Notes: generated by a model from the letters alone, not told the origin. 64,000 nucleotides of DNA from Clostridium sp. 27_14 (GCA_001916035.1 MNRQ01000018.1:1-64000), one strand, 5' to 3'. Shown: positions 1 through 8,320, counted from the stretch's first letter. Program-made: numbers and translations.

Positions 1-252
1 AGAGAAAAATACATACTAGACCAAAAAAATATCGAAGCAACAGGATATGACAAAGGTTTAAAACAAGGCAAAGAAGAAGGAATAAAAGAGGGAATAAAAA
101 AAGGAAGAGAAGAAGGGAAAAAAGAAGGAAAAGAAGAAAGCAAAAAAGAAATAGCAAAAGAAATGATAAAAGAAAAAATGCCATTAGAAGTAATCAGCAA
201 AATCACAAAAATTCCAAAAGAAGAACTACAAGAAATACAAAAAGAAATTTAA
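1..252 (+). CDS. C-terminus of Rpn-family nuclease-like protein (partial)
   Basis: The reading frame is open from base 1 and stops at 250-252, so only the last 83 residues are present. They form a Gly-Lys-Glu repeat region (GYDKGLKQGKEEGIKEGIKKG-like heptads) followed by a short helical tail ending in a motif of the type SKITKIPKEELQEIQ. This layout (charged GxxxG-type repeats, then a small helix-turn-helix-like tail) is typical of the C-terminus of Rpn/PD-(D/E)XK recombination-promoting nucleases, also called putative transposases, of Clostridia. The catalytic domain lies outside the window. A related gene without this tail is at 47462-48148. The family assignment is inferred from the tail only. 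Confidence 0.6.
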   Translation, partial: REKYILDQKNIEATGYDKGLKQGKEEGIKEGIKKGREEGKKEGKEESKKEIAKEMIKEKMPLEVISKITKIPKEELQEIQKEI

Positions 253-458
253 TATTATATCCATAATTTGAAATAAAACTTTGAAATAAAAAAATTCAAA
301 ATCCAAAAAAGTAAAAAAAGATACAAAAAGTACGCACATAAAAAAGTAACATATTTATAATAGTAAAATAGATAAAAATGTCATAATTTCTAAGCAAAGA
401 AATAATAAGAAAGGCAATAAATAGATTAACATATCTATATATTGAATATAGAATAAAA

Positions 459-1541
459 ATGAGTGAAACATTAAACAAAAAAATTATAAACCAAACCAAA
501 ACAGAACAAATTAAAATACCAGAAAATCAGCTACAAAAACTAAACAGATTTATAGAAAAAAATTTACAAAACAGAAAAAATGGCACTAACTATAATTTAT
601 TATATAAAATATCAGAAACAACAAAAAGAAAAATAAAAATAAATAACAGACAAACCAAAAAAATAACAACAACATCATCTAAAGAACAAACAAAAAATAT
701 AACATTAGAATTTTTTAAAGAGCTAGACCAAGAACTGTATGAAAAATCCAAAAATATTATTGAAGGAAAAAGCAACATTAATTTATCCATGTACAAATTG
801 GAAGAAAATGAAGAACTTTCAATAACCAAAAACAACAAAATGCCTATACACACTAAAACGCCTTGCACATATTCAAAAAACGGAGAAACAGCTATATATA
901 TCCAATGTAAAGGAACAATAGAAGATATATATGCATTAGTACATGAAATATCACACACATTTGACTTAGTACCAAATGACAATTCAACTAGAAATATGTT
1001 AGGAGAAGTAACGCCATATTGCTTTGAAGCAATGCTAGGAAAATATTTAATAAAAAAAGGAATAGCAACAGAAGAAGACACAATAAACATAGAAAAACAA
1101 ACTAATATTAGCCAATATGATGATGGAGTAGAAACATTTACAAAACTTGAATTAATGAAAATAAAAGAACACCAAGAAATAACACAAGACAATATTAGTG
1201 AAATACAAAAAGGATATGAACTAACAAACAGACAAATAAGCTATATATTAAGAAGACTAGCAAAATCAGAACCAAATGTTGACTACAAAGCAAGATACAT
1301 GATAGCTCAATTAATTTATCCACATTATATAGAACAATACGAACAAAATCCAGAAAAAGCAATAAAAACTTTAAAGCAATACTTTGAACAAATAAAAGCA
1401 AACAAACTAAAAGACAGTTTAAGAATATTAGGAATTAATCCAAATATAGACAGTATACAAACACTAATAGAAACAACCAATAAAAGAATAAAAAAACTAG
1501 AAAACAAAAGAACATTCAATAAGGAAGAAGTAGAAATATAG
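459..1541 (+). CDS. Putative HExxH zinc metallopeptidase-like protein, 360 aa
   Basis: I do not recognise the family. The N-terminal 75 residues are Lys/Asn/Thr rich and probably disordered. The centre carries a zinc-peptidase signature HEISH (His162, Glu163, His166) with downstream acidic candidates for the third ligand, Glu183 or Glu190, the spacing expected of gluzincin-type enzymes such as the M3 peptidases. The C-terminal half is helical and charged. There is no signal peptide, so it is probably cytoplasmic. The ATG at 459 has no good Shine-Dalgarno; a GAAAGG sits about 40 bases upstream, too far to help, so the start is uncertain. It stands alone between the Rpn tail and the ribosomal operon. 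Peptidase activity is inferred only from the motif. Confidence 0.6.
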   Translation: MSETLNKKIINQTKTEQIKIPENQLQKLNRFIEKNLQNRKNGTNYNLLYKISETTKRKIKINNRQTKKITTTSSKEQTKNITLEFFKELDQELYEKSKNIIEGKSNINLSMYKLEENEELSITKNNKMPIHTKTPCTYSKNGETAIYIQCKGTIEDIYALVHEISHTFDLVPNDNSTRNMLGEVTPYCFEAMLGKYLIKKGIATEEDTINIEKQTNISQYDDGVETFTKLELMKIKEHQEITQDNISEIQKGYELTNRQISYILRRLAKSEPNVDYKARYMIAQLIYPHYIEQYEQNPEKAIKTLKQYFEQIKANKLKDSLRILGINPNIDSIQTLIETTNKRIKKLENKRTFNKEEVEI

Positions 1542-1591
1542 AAAAAAACAATAAAGATTTCAAAAAAACAAAACTTAAATTCGCAAATTGA

Positions 1592-1620
1592 TTGACTTTA
1601 AAACCAAAAAGTGATAAAAT
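1592..1620 (+). promoter_or_regulatory. Sigma-A promoter of rpsL operon
   Basis: TTGACT (1592-1597), 17-base spacer, TAAAAT (1615-1620). Transcription would start near 1627, at the base of the leader hairpin series. Confidence 0.8.
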
Positions 1621-1623
1621 AGG

Positions 1624-1724
1624 AAACGTTATTGAAAATATGTAAACACATAACACAATAACGTTTTAAATATTTAATAAAAAATATTTAAAATAAAAGT
1701 GCATAAAACAACCAAAATATGCAC
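1624..1724 (+). promoter_or_regulatory. Structured rpsL 5' leader with three hairpins
   Basis: Three consecutive inverted repeats lie between the promoter and the RBS. Hairpin 1 pairs AAACGTTATTG (1624-1634) with CAATAACGTTT (1656-1666), with an inner TATGT/ACATA pair. Hairpin 2 pairs TTTAAATA (1665-1672) with TATTTAAA (1685-1692) and shares two bases with hairpin 1. Hairpin 3 pairs GTGCATA (1699-1705) with TATGCAC (1718-1724). None is followed by a T-run, so they are not terminators. A role in mRNA stability or autoregulation by a ribosomal protein is inferred. Confidence 0.55.
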
Positions 1725-1753
1725 AAAAATAAAAAACAGGAGGTGAAATTTAA

Positions 1754-2167
1754 GTGCCAACAATTAATCAATTAGTAAGAAAAGGAAGAAAAACAGGTGT
1801 TACAAAATCAACTGCACCAGCATTACAACATGGATGGAACTCAAAAAACAAAAAATTAACAAACAACAGAGCTCCACAAAAAAGAGGAGTATGCACAGTT
1901 GTAAAAACAGTTACACCTAAAAAGCCAAACTCAGCTCTAAGAAAAGTAGCCAGAGTAAGACTTTCAAACGGTTATGAAGTTACATCTTATATCCCAGGTA
2001 TAGGACATAACTTACAAGAACATAGTGTTGTTTTAATTAGGGGTGGTAGGGTAAAAGACCTTCCAGGTGTTAGATACCATATCATTAGAGGAACACTAGA
2101 TACAGCAGGCGTTAAAGATAGGATGCAAGCTCGTTCAAAATACGGAGCAAAACGCCCTAAAAAATAA
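1754..2167 (+). CDS. rpsL: 30S ribosomal protein S12
   Basis: S12, 137 residues, contributes to decoding fidelity at the A site of the small subunit. The core blocks TPKKPNSALRK, PGIGHNLQEHSVVLIRGG and VKDLPGVRYHI are present, with lysine at the usual streptomycin-determining position of the PKKPNS loop, so the protein looks drug-sensitive wild type. It starts with GTG at 1754, placed by the strong AGGAGGTGAAA ribosome binding site at 1738-1748. It is the first gene of the rpsL-rpsG-fusA-tuf block and follows its own promoter and a structured leader. The region around residues 15-40 is less conserved than the rest, which is normal for the family. Confidence 0.97.
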   Translation: MPTINQLVRKGRKTGVTKSTAPALQHGWNSKNKKLTNNRAPQKRGVCTVVKTVTPKKPNSALRKVARVRLSNGYEVTSYIPGIGHNLQEHSVVLIRGGRVKDLPGVRYHIIRGTLDTAGVKDRMQARSKYGAKRPKK

Positions 2168-2198
2168 TCAATAAAATTGATGTATAACTAAAAGAAAG

Positions 2199-2311
2199 TA
2201 GTGCTTGTAATTCTTGATAAATTAAGGTACTTAAATTTAGAATAGAATATAAAGCACTATACGGGAAAGAAAAATCTTTCCAGAGTAACTTTGATACTTC
2301 TTTAAGTATCA
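2199..2311 (+). promoter_or_regulatory. Structured rpsL-rpsG intercistronic region
   Basis: The 185-base gap between rpsL and rpsG holds three helices: TAGTGCTT (2199-2206) with AAGCACTA (2252-2259), enclosing possible ATTCT/AGAAT pairs; GGAAAGA (2264-2270) with TCTTTCC (2275-2281); and TGATACTT (2292-2299) with AAGTATCA (2304-2311). No T-runs follow. In Escherichia coli the equivalent junction is the S7 translational operator; an equivalent role here is inferred from position only. Confidence 0.5.
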
Positions 2312-2352
2312 CGAATAAAGGGAATAACCCAATAGAAAAGGAGTGAAGAATA

Positions 2353-2823
2353 GTGCCAAGAAGAGGATTTATAGCAAAAAGAGATGTTTTACCAGATCCA
2401 ATATACAATAGCAAAGTTGTTACAAAATTAGTAAACAACATAATGCTTGACGGTAAAAAATCAGTTGCTCAAAAAATAGTTTATGATGCATTTGATATCA
2501 TAAAAGAAAAAGAAGGAAAAAATCCTTTAGAAGTTTTTGAAGCAGCTTTAGAAAACGTAATGCCAGTTCTTGAAGTTAAAGCAAGAAGAGTTGGTGGAGC
2601 TACATACCAAGTTCCATTAGAAATCAGACCTGAAAGAAGACAAACTTTAGGTCTTAGATGGTTAGTTACTTATGCTAGAAATAGACATGAGAAAACAATG
2701 GCTGAAAAATTAGCTGGGGAAATAATGGATGCTGTTGCTGGTAACGGTGGAGCATTTAAGAAAAAAGAAGATACACACAGAATGGCTGAAGCAAACAAAG
2801 CTTTTGCTCATTACAAATGGTAA
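2353..2823 (+). CDS. rpsG: 30S ribosomal protein S7
   Basis: S7, 156 residues, nucleates assembly of the 30S head and contacts the E-site tRNA. The N-terminus MPRRGFIAKRDVLPDPIYNS and the blocks FEAALENVMPVLEVKARRVGG and YQVPLEIRPERR are characteristic. The start is GTG at 2353, preceded by AAAAGGAGTGA. The gene follows rpsL after a structured spacer and precedes fusA by about 50 bases, the standard str operon order. Confidence 0.97.
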   Translation: MPRRGFIAKRDVLPDPIYNSKVVTKLVNNIMLDGKKSVAQKIVYDAFDIIKEKEGKNPLEVFEAALENVMPVLEVKARRVGGATYQVPLEIRPERRQTLGLRWLVTYARNRHEKTMAEKLAGEIMDAVAGNGGAFKKKEDTHRMAEANKAFAHYKW

Positions 2824-2876
2824 AATTTTAGAATGTGTATAATATATTAGATAAAACCGAGGGGAGGAAAAACAAT

Positions 2877-4961
2877 ATGGCAGGAAGAGCATACCCATTA
2901 GAAAGAACAAGAAATATAGGAATAATGGCTCACATTGATGCTGGAAAAACAACAACAACAGAGAGAATATTATTCTATACAGGAAAAACACATAAAATAG
3001 GTGAAGTTCACGAAGGTGCCGCTACAATGGACTGGATGGCACAAGAACAAGAAAGAGGTATAACAATAACATCTGCATGTACAACATGTTTCTGGAAAAA
3101 CAACAGAATAAACATAATAGACACACCAGGACACGTTGACTTCACAGTAGAAGTTCAAAGATCTCTAAAAGTTCTTGACGGAGCTGTAACAGTATTAGCT
3201 GCTAAAGGTGGAGTTCAACCACAAACAGAAACAGTTTGGAGACAAGCTGATAAATACAGTGTACCAAGAATGGTATATGTAAACAAAATGGATATCACAG
3301 GAGCAAACTTCATGCTTTGTGTTGAACAATTAAAAAATAGACTAAAAGCAAATGCAGTTCCAATCCAATTACCAGTAGGAGCAGAAGACAACTTCCAAGG
3401 AATAGTTGATCTTATAAAAATGAAAGCATACATACAAGATGATAAATTAGGAGAACACATTGTTGAAACAGATATTCCAGAAGATATGAAAGAACAAGCA
3501 GAAGAATTTAGAGCAGCAATGATAGAAGCAGTAGCTGACCAAGATGAAGAATTAATGATGAAATACTTAGAAGGTGAAGAACTAACAGAAGAAGAAATCA
3601 AAAAAGGTTTAAGAACTGGAACAATAGCAAACAAAATAGTACCAGTAACATGTGGTTCTTCATATAAAAACAAAGGGGTACAAGAACTATTAGATGCAAT
3701 AGTAGCTTATATGCCATCACCATTAGATATACCACATATCAAAGGTGAAACATTAGATGGAGAAGAAACAGAAGCAAAAACTTCTGATGACGCACCATTT
3801 GCAGCATTAGCATTCAAAATAGCAACAGACCCATTTGTTGGAAAACTATGTTTCTTCAGAGTTTATTCAGGAACACTTGAATCAGGATCAACAGTTCTAA
3901 ACTCAAGCAAAGACAAAAAAGAAAGAGTAGGAAGAATCTTACAAATGCATGCAAATCACAGAGAAGATATAGAAAAAGTATACGCAGGTGATATTGCAGC
4001 AGCAGTAGGATTAAAAGATGTAACAACAGGAAACACACTATGTGATCCAGACCATCCAATAATCCTAGAATCAATGGAATTCCCAGAACCAGTTATAGAC
4101 ATAGCAATAGAACCAAAAGACAAAGCAGCTCAAGAAAAAATGGGAATAGCCTTAGCAAAATTAGCTGAAGAAGATCCAACATTCAAAGCATACACAAACC
4201 AAGAAACAGGTCAAACTATTATAGCAGGTATGGGTGAATTACACCTAGACATTATAGTAGACAGACTAAAAAGAGAATTTAAAGTTGAATGTAACGTAGG
4301 TAAACCACAAGTTGCATACAAAGAAACAATCAGAAACAAAGTTAAAGTTCAAGGTAAATTTATTCGTCAATCTGGTGGTAAAGGGCAATATGGTGACGTT
4401 TGGTTTGAAATGGAACCATTAGAGCCAGGAAAAGGAATAGAATTTGAAAGCAAAATCGTTGGAGGAGCTGTTCCAAAAGAATATATCAAACCTATTGAAC
4501 AAGGAATGAGAGAAGCCGCAGAAAGTGGTATCTTAGCTGGATATCCAGTTATAGACTTCAAAGTTTCACTAGTTGACGGTTCATATCACGAAGTTGACTC
4601 TTCAGAAATGGCCTTCAAAATAGCAGCATCTATGGCCTTCAAAGAAGGATGTAGACAAGCTAAAGCAGTTATCTTGGAACCAATCATGAAAGTTGAAATA
4701 ACAGTACCAGAAGAATACATGGGAGATGTTATAGGAGACGTAAACTCAAGAAGAGGAAGAATGGAAGGTATGGACGCAGAAGACGGAATGCAAGAAATAC
4801 ATGCATTTATTCCATTATCAGAAATGTTTGGATATGCAACAGACTTACGTTCAAAAACTCAAGGTAGAGGATCATACTCTATGGAACCATCTCATTACGA
4901 AGAAGTTCCAAAATCAGTATTAGAGCAAATTGTTGCATCAAGAGCTAAAAAAGAAGCATAA
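2877..4961 (+). CDS. fusA: Elongation factor G
   Basis: EF-G is the GTPase that drives ribosomal translocation and, with RRF, recycling. G1 is AHIDAGKT (residues 18-25), G3 is DTPGH (82-86) and G4 is NKMD (136-139). Later domains include the conserved GMGELHLDI and GGKGQYGDV segments. An in-frame ATG exists at 2835, but the ATG at 2877 is preferred: it follows GGGGAGG at 2861-2867 and gives the canonical N-terminus MAGRAYPLERTRNIG, total 694 residues, the normal length. It lies in the rpsL-rpsG-fusA operon. Confidence 0.97.
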   Translation: MAGRAYPLERTRNIGIMAHIDAGKTTTTERILFYTGKTHKIGEVHEGAATMDWMAQEQERGITITSACTTCFWKNNRINIIDTPGHVDFTVEVQRSLKVLDGAVTVLAAKGGVQPQTETVWRQADKYSVPRMVYVNKMDITGANFMLCVEQLKNRLKANAVPIQLPVGAEDNFQGIVDLIKMKAYIQDDKLGEHIVETDIPEDMKEQAEEFRAAMIEAVADQDEELMMKYLEGEELTEEEIKKGLRTGTIANKIVPVTCGSSYKNKGVQELLDAIVAYMPSPLDIPHIKGETLDGEETEAKTSDDAPFAALAFKIATDPFVGKLCFFRVYSGTLESGSTVLNSSKDKKERVGRILQMHANHREDIEKVYAGDIAAAVGLKDVTTGNTLCDPDHPIILESMEFPEPVIDIAIEPKDKAAQEKMGIALAKLAEEDPTFKAYTNQETGQTIIAGMGELHLDIIVDRLKREFKVECNVGKPQVAYKETIRNKVKVQGKFIRQSGGKGQYGDVWFEMEPLEPGKGIEFESKIVGGAVPKEYIKPIEQGMREAAESGILAGYPVIDFKVSLVDGSYHEVDSSEMAFKIAASMAFKEGCRQAKAVILEPIMKVEITVPEEYMGDVIGDVNSRRGRMEGMDAEDGMQEIHAFIPLSEMFGYATDLRSKTQGRGSYSMEPSHYEEVPKSVLEQIVASRAKKEA

Positions 4962-4996
4962 TTATATGCAGATATTTTAAAAATTAAATAAAATAC

Positions 4997-5025
4997 TTGC
5001 ATTTTTAAAAAAAATGTTATAAAAT
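4997..5025 (+). promoter_or_regulatory. Promoter upstream of tuf
   Basis: TTGCAT (4997-5002), 17 bases, TAAAAT (5020-5025). It would give tuf its own transcript in addition to read-through from fusA. Confidence 0.6.
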
Positions 5026-5067
5026 GCTAGTACAATAAAAAAGACATTAAATTTTAAATAATAAAAG

Positions 5068-5098
5068 TAGTCCATAGTAGTGAAAACTACTATGGCTA
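5068..5098 (+). promoter_or_regulatory. Hairpin in tuf leader
   Basis: CCATAGTAG (5072-5080) pairs perfectly with CTACTATGG (5087-5095) around the loop TGAAAA, and a further TAG/CTA pair flanks a one-base bulge. There is no T-run. It sits about 15 bases before the tuf RBS, so it is a leader structure rather than a terminator. Function unknown. Confidence 0.5.
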
Positions 5099-5123
5099 AC
5101 TAAAAAAAGAGGAGGAATTTAAA

Positions 5124-6326
5124 ATGGCAAAAGCAAAGTTTGAAAGAACAAAGCCACACGTTAACATTGGTACAATCGGACACGTTGACCATGGTAAAAC
5201 AACAACAACAGCAGCTATTACTAAATATTTATCATTATTAGGTAAAGCTAAATTTGAAGCTTACGATCAAATCGACGGAGCTCCAGAAGAAAAAGCAAGA
5301 GGAATCACAATCAACACAGCACACGTAGAATATGAAACAGACAACAGACACTATGCACACGTTGACTGCCCAGGACACGCTGACTACGTTAAAAACATGA
5401 TCACAGGTGCAGCACAAATGGATGGAGCTATCTTAGTTGTTTCAGCAGCTGATGGACCTATGCCACAAACAAGAGAACACATCTTATTAGCTAGACAAGT
5501 TGGTGTTAAATACATCGTTGTTTACCTAAATAAATGTGATATGGTTGATGATCCAGAATTATTAGAATTAGTAGAAATGGAAGTTAGAGACTTATTAACA
5601 GAATATGGTTTCCCAGGAGACGAAATTCCAGTTATAAAAGGTTCATCTCTACAAGTATTAGAAAGCACATCTACAGATCCTAACGATCCTGTATATGCTC
5701 CAATGAAAGAATTAATGGATGCTGTTGATAGTTATATACCAACACCAGAAAGACCAATTGACCAACCATTCTTAATGCCAGTAGAAGACGTATTCACAAT
5801 TACAGGACGTGGAACAGTTGCTACAGGTAGAGTAGAAAGAGGAGAAGTAAAACTTCAAGACGAAGTTGAAATCATTGGTTTAACAACAGAAAGAAGAAAA
5901 ACTGTTGTAACAGGTGTTGAAATGTTCAGAAAACTATTAGATCAAGCTGAAGCTGGAGATAATATCGGTGTTCTATTAAGAGGTATTGATAGAAAAGACA
6001 TCGAAAGAGGACAAGTTCTATGCAAACCAGGAACAATACATCCACATACAAAATTCACATCACAAGTTTACGTTCTAACAAAAGAAGAAGGAGGACGTCA
6101 TACACCATTCTTCAATGGATATAGACCACAATTCTACTTCAGAACAACAGACGTTACTGGTGTTATTGAATTAGACGCAGGTGTTGAAATGGTTATGCCA
6201 GGAGATAATGTAAACATGACAATCGAATTAATTACACCTATCGCTATCGAAAAAGGATTAAGATTCGCTATTCGTGAAGGTGGTAGAACAGTTGGTTCAG
6301 GTGTTGTTGCAGACATTATTGAATAA
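5124..6326 (+). CDS. tuf: Elongation factor Tu
   Basis: EF-Tu, 400 residues, carries aminoacyl-tRNA to the ribosomal A site as a GTP complex. G1 GHVDHGKT is at residues 19-26, G3 DCPGH at 81-85 and G4 NKCD at 136-139. Domains 2 and 3 are complete, ending in the usual GRTVGSGVVADIIE. The ATG at 5124 follows AGAGGAGGAATTT. Codon choice is more T-rich (GTT, GCT, ATC) than in most + strand neighbours, as expected for a highly expressed gene. It is followed by a strong terminator, closing the translation operon. Confidence 0.98.
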   Translation: MAKAKFERTKPHVNIGTIGHVDHGKTTTTAAITKYLSLLGKAKFEAYDQIDGAPEEKARGITINTAHVEYETDNRHYAHVDCPGHADYVKNMITGAAQMDGAILVVSAADGPMPQTREHILLARQVGVKYIVVYLNKCDMVDDPELLELVEMEVRDLLTEYGFPGDEIPVIKGSSLQVLESTSTDPNDPVYAPMKELMDAVDSYIPTPERPIDQPFLMPVEDVFTITGRGTVATGRVERGEVKLQDEVEIIGLTTERRKTVVTGVEMFRKLLDQAEAGDNIGVLLRGIDRKDIERGQVLCKPGTIHPHTKFTSQVYVLTKEEGGRHTPFFNGYRPQFYFRTTDVTGVIELDAGVEMVMPGDNVNMTIELITPIAIEKGLRFAIREGGRTVGSGVVADIIE

Positions 6327-6335
6327 TAAATATAA

Positions 6336-6385
6336 AAATAGCAAGGGTTACAGAGATTTGTAGCACCTTGCTATTTCCTTTTTTT
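6336..6385 (+). terminator. Terminator after tuf
   Basis: AAATAGCAAGG (6336-6346) pairs with CCTTGCTATTT (6366-6376), followed by a CC-interrupted T-run up to 6385. Confidence 0.85.
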
Positions 6386-6403
6386 CCCACTTAAGATAAA
6401 AAA

Positions 6404-6432
6404 TTGACAAAGTAAACATAAAGTGATATAAT
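6404..6432 (+). promoter_or_regulatory. Perfect consensus sigma-A promoter
   Basis: TTGACA (6404-6409), 17 bases, TATAAT (6427-6432): exact consensus, driving the 6465 small gene. Confidence 0.85.
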
Positions 6433-6464
6433 TATACACATAAAACCACAGGAGGTAAGTAAAA

Positions 6465-6734
6465 ATGGAACGGAAACTAACATTTGAAGAAGCACAAAAA
6501 TTAATAGAGAAGGAATTAGAAAAAAACTTAGAAGAACTAAAAAGTGCATACTTAGAATGTGAAAAAGATAGTGAAAAATTAAAAGAACTCGTACTAAAAG
6601 GAAAAATTTCAAGAAAAGAATATGAAAGAAAACTAAACGAAGTGACAAGAAAACATAACAAAAAATGCATAGAAATAAATAAGAGGCAAAACGAAAAATG
6701 CATCAAAATTCAAGATGAATTTATGAGCTTTTAA
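6465..6734 (+). CDS. Small charged coiled-coil protein, 89 aa, unknown
   Basis: No family recognised. The 89 residues are Lys/Glu-rich helix with two late cysteines in the pattern KKCIEI and EKCIKIQ. It has a perfect consensus promoter and an AGGAGGT ribosome binding site, so it is likely well expressed. The third codon is CGG (6471-6473), one of very few in-frame CGG codons in this window; reading it with a +1 slip would give a four-residue peptide ending at TAA. The C-terminal pattern (NEKCIKIQDEF) resembles that of the next gene (RENCLKIEAEL), so the two are probably distant tandem paralogues. No alternative start downstream would save the gene. Confidence 0.6.
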   Translation: MERKLTFEEAQKLIEKELEKNLEELKSAYLECEKDSEKLKELVLKGKISRKEYERKLNEVTRKHNKKCIEINKRQNEKCIKIQDEFMSF

Positions 6735-6802
6735 AATTTTCAAGATTACAAATTTAAAGTCAAAGTTAACCTAAAGAAATCAATATGCAGGAGGAAAAAA
6801 TA

Positions 6803-7090
6803 ATGACAATAAAAGAAATTAACAACTTAATCAACGAGGAAAAAAAGAGAAACGAGGAAGAAAACAAAGCAGCAAGACAAGAATTTGAAAAAGAAATGAA
6901 AGCCATAACGATGGAAGAATCAAAGAAAACAGAGAAAATTAAAAACAATCAAGAATTAGACAAAGTCAAAAAATCAGCAAGAGCCAAAAGAGACAATGTT
7001 GTAAACAAATACAGAAACAAAGTAAAAAAAATACAAGAAAAATACAGAGAAAACTGTCTTAAAATTGAAGCTGAATTAAAACAACAATAA
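6803..7090 (+). CDS. Small charged coiled-coil protein, 95 aa, unknown
   Basis: No family recognised. It is a continuous Lys/Glu-rich helix with one cysteine in RENCLKIEAEL near the C-terminus, paralogous in character to the preceding 89-residue protein. The ATG at 6785 overlaps the CAGGAGG ribosome binding site (6788-6794), so the ATG at 6803 is chosen. It is about 70 bases from the previous gene, probably in the same transcript, and followed at once by a strong terminator; the two genes form a closed small operon between tuf and plsX. Confidence 0.6.
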   Translation: MTIKEINNLINEEKKRNEEENKAARQEFEKEMKAITMEESKKTEKIKNNQELDKVKKSARAKRDNVVNKYRNKVKKIQEKYRENCLKIEAELKQQ

Positions 7091-7105
7091 AATAAAAAGT
7101 TCCAG

Positions 7106-7143
7106 CCCAACCACAAAAAAATTTAAGTGGTTGGGTATTTTTT
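7106..7143 (+). terminator. Terminator
   Basis: CCCAACCAC (7106-7114) pairs with GTGGTTGGG (7127-7135), followed by TATTTTTT. Confidence 0.9.
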
Positions 7144-7164
7144 ACCATATTTACACTAAAAGTA

Positions 7165-7193
7165 TTGATTTTTTCAACAAAGAATAATAAAAT
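7165..7193 (+). promoter_or_regulatory. Promoter of plsX
   Basis: TTGATT (7165-7170), 17 bases, TAAAAT (7188-7193). Confidence 0.6.
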
Positions 7194-7244
7194 AGAACTA
7201 CTTAAAATAAAATATATAAAAGTTCTAGGAAGGAATGAGAAAAA

Positions 7245-8267
7245 ATGAAAATCATATTAGATGCAATGGGTGGAGACAACGCACCAGACGCAAATATAAA
7301 AGGAGCAATAAAAGCAATAAAAAAAATAAAAGCAGAAATAGTACTAGTAGGAAAAGAAGAAATAATAAGAAATAAAATAAAAGAATTTTACGGAAAAGAA
7401 ATAGAAGAAATATCAGACAGACTAAAAATAAAAAACGCAACAGAAACAATAGAAATGGAAGACCAACCAACAGTAGCAATAAAACACAAAAAAGACTCAT
7501 CAATGGTAGTAGGCTTCAATATGCTAAAAAAAGACGAAGGAGACGTATTTATATCAGCAGGAAACTCAGGAGCATTACTTGCAGGAGCAACACTACTAGT
7601 AGGAAGAATAAAAGGCATAGACCGACCAGCACTAGCAGGAATATTACCAGCATACAAAAGTCAATTACTATTAATGGACTGCGGATCAAACACAAACTGC
7701 AAGCCAATAAACCTATTACAATTTGCACAAATGTCAACAATATATTTAAGAAACACATTTGGAATAGAAAAACCAGCAATAGGACTATTAAACATAGGAA
7801 CAGAAGAAACAAAAGGAAACGAACTAGTAAAAGAAAGTTACCAATTATTAAAAGAAAAATCAGAAGAACTAGGAATCAACTTTGTAGGAAATGTAGAAGG
7901 AAGAGACGCATTCTCAGGAGAAATAGACGCAATAGTCACAGACGGATTTACAGGAAACGTATTTTTAAAAACAACAGAAGGATTAGGAAAATTCGTAAAA
8001 AGATCACTAAAAGAAAGTCTATTTAAAAGTCTCCTATCAAAAATAGCAACAATACCAGCCCTACCAGCAATGAACAGATTCTCAAAAGTAATGGATTACA
8101 AATCTTATGGAGGAGCACTATTTTTAGGAGTAAAAAAACCAGTAGTAAAAGCACATGGAAGCAGTGACGAAAAACTATTTGAATACACAATAATACAAGC
8201 AGAAAAATTTGTTGAAAACAAGGCTGTAGACAAGATGATAGAAGCATTTTCCGACTTGTCAGTATAA
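7245..8267 (+). CDS. plsX: Phosphate acyltransferase PlsX
   Basis: PlsX, 340 residues, converts acyl-ACP to acyl-phosphate, the donor for PlsY in phospholipid synthesis; it is a peripheral membrane enzyme. The N-terminal MKIILDAMGGDNAP is the family hallmark; further conserved blocks are VFISAGNSGALLAGATLLVGR, RPALAGILP and SYGGALFLGVKKPVVKAHG near the C-terminus. The ATG at 7245 follows AGGAAGGAATG. It has its own promoter and is followed by acpP, a common pairing of lipid synthesis genes in Firmicutes. Confidence 0.95.
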   Translation: MKIILDAMGGDNAPDANIKGAIKAIKKIKAEIVLVGKEEIIRNKIKEFYGKEIEEISDRLKIKNATETIEMEDQPTVAIKHKKDSSMVVGFNMLKKDEGDVFISAGNSGALLAGATLLVGRIKGIDRPALAGILPAYKSQLLLMDCGSNTNCKPINLLQFAQMSTIYLRNTFGIEKPAIGLLNIGTEETKGNELVKESYQLLKEKSEELGINFVGNVEGRDAFSGEIDAIVTDGFTGNVFLKTTEGLGKFVKRSLKESLFKSLLSKIATIPALPAMNRFSKVMDYKSYGGALFLGVKKPVVKAHGSSDEKLFEYTIIQAEKFVENKAVDKMIEAFSDLSV

Positions 8268-8291
8268 ATTTAAAAATATTTTGAAATATAC

Positions 8292-8320
8292 TTGACAAAA
8301 AGCATAACATATAATATAAA
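8292..8320 (+). promoter_or_regulatory. Promoter of acpP
   Basis: TTGACA (8292-8297), 17 bases, TATAAA (8315-8320). A small hairpin CAAATGA/TCATTTG (8344-8362) follows in the leader just before the AGAGGAGGTGA RBS. Confidence 0.7.

Noticed and set aside
4962..5123. Terminator between fusA and tuf
   Set aside because: The only stem (5072-5095) has no T-run and is downstream of the tuf promoter, so it is a leader hairpin.
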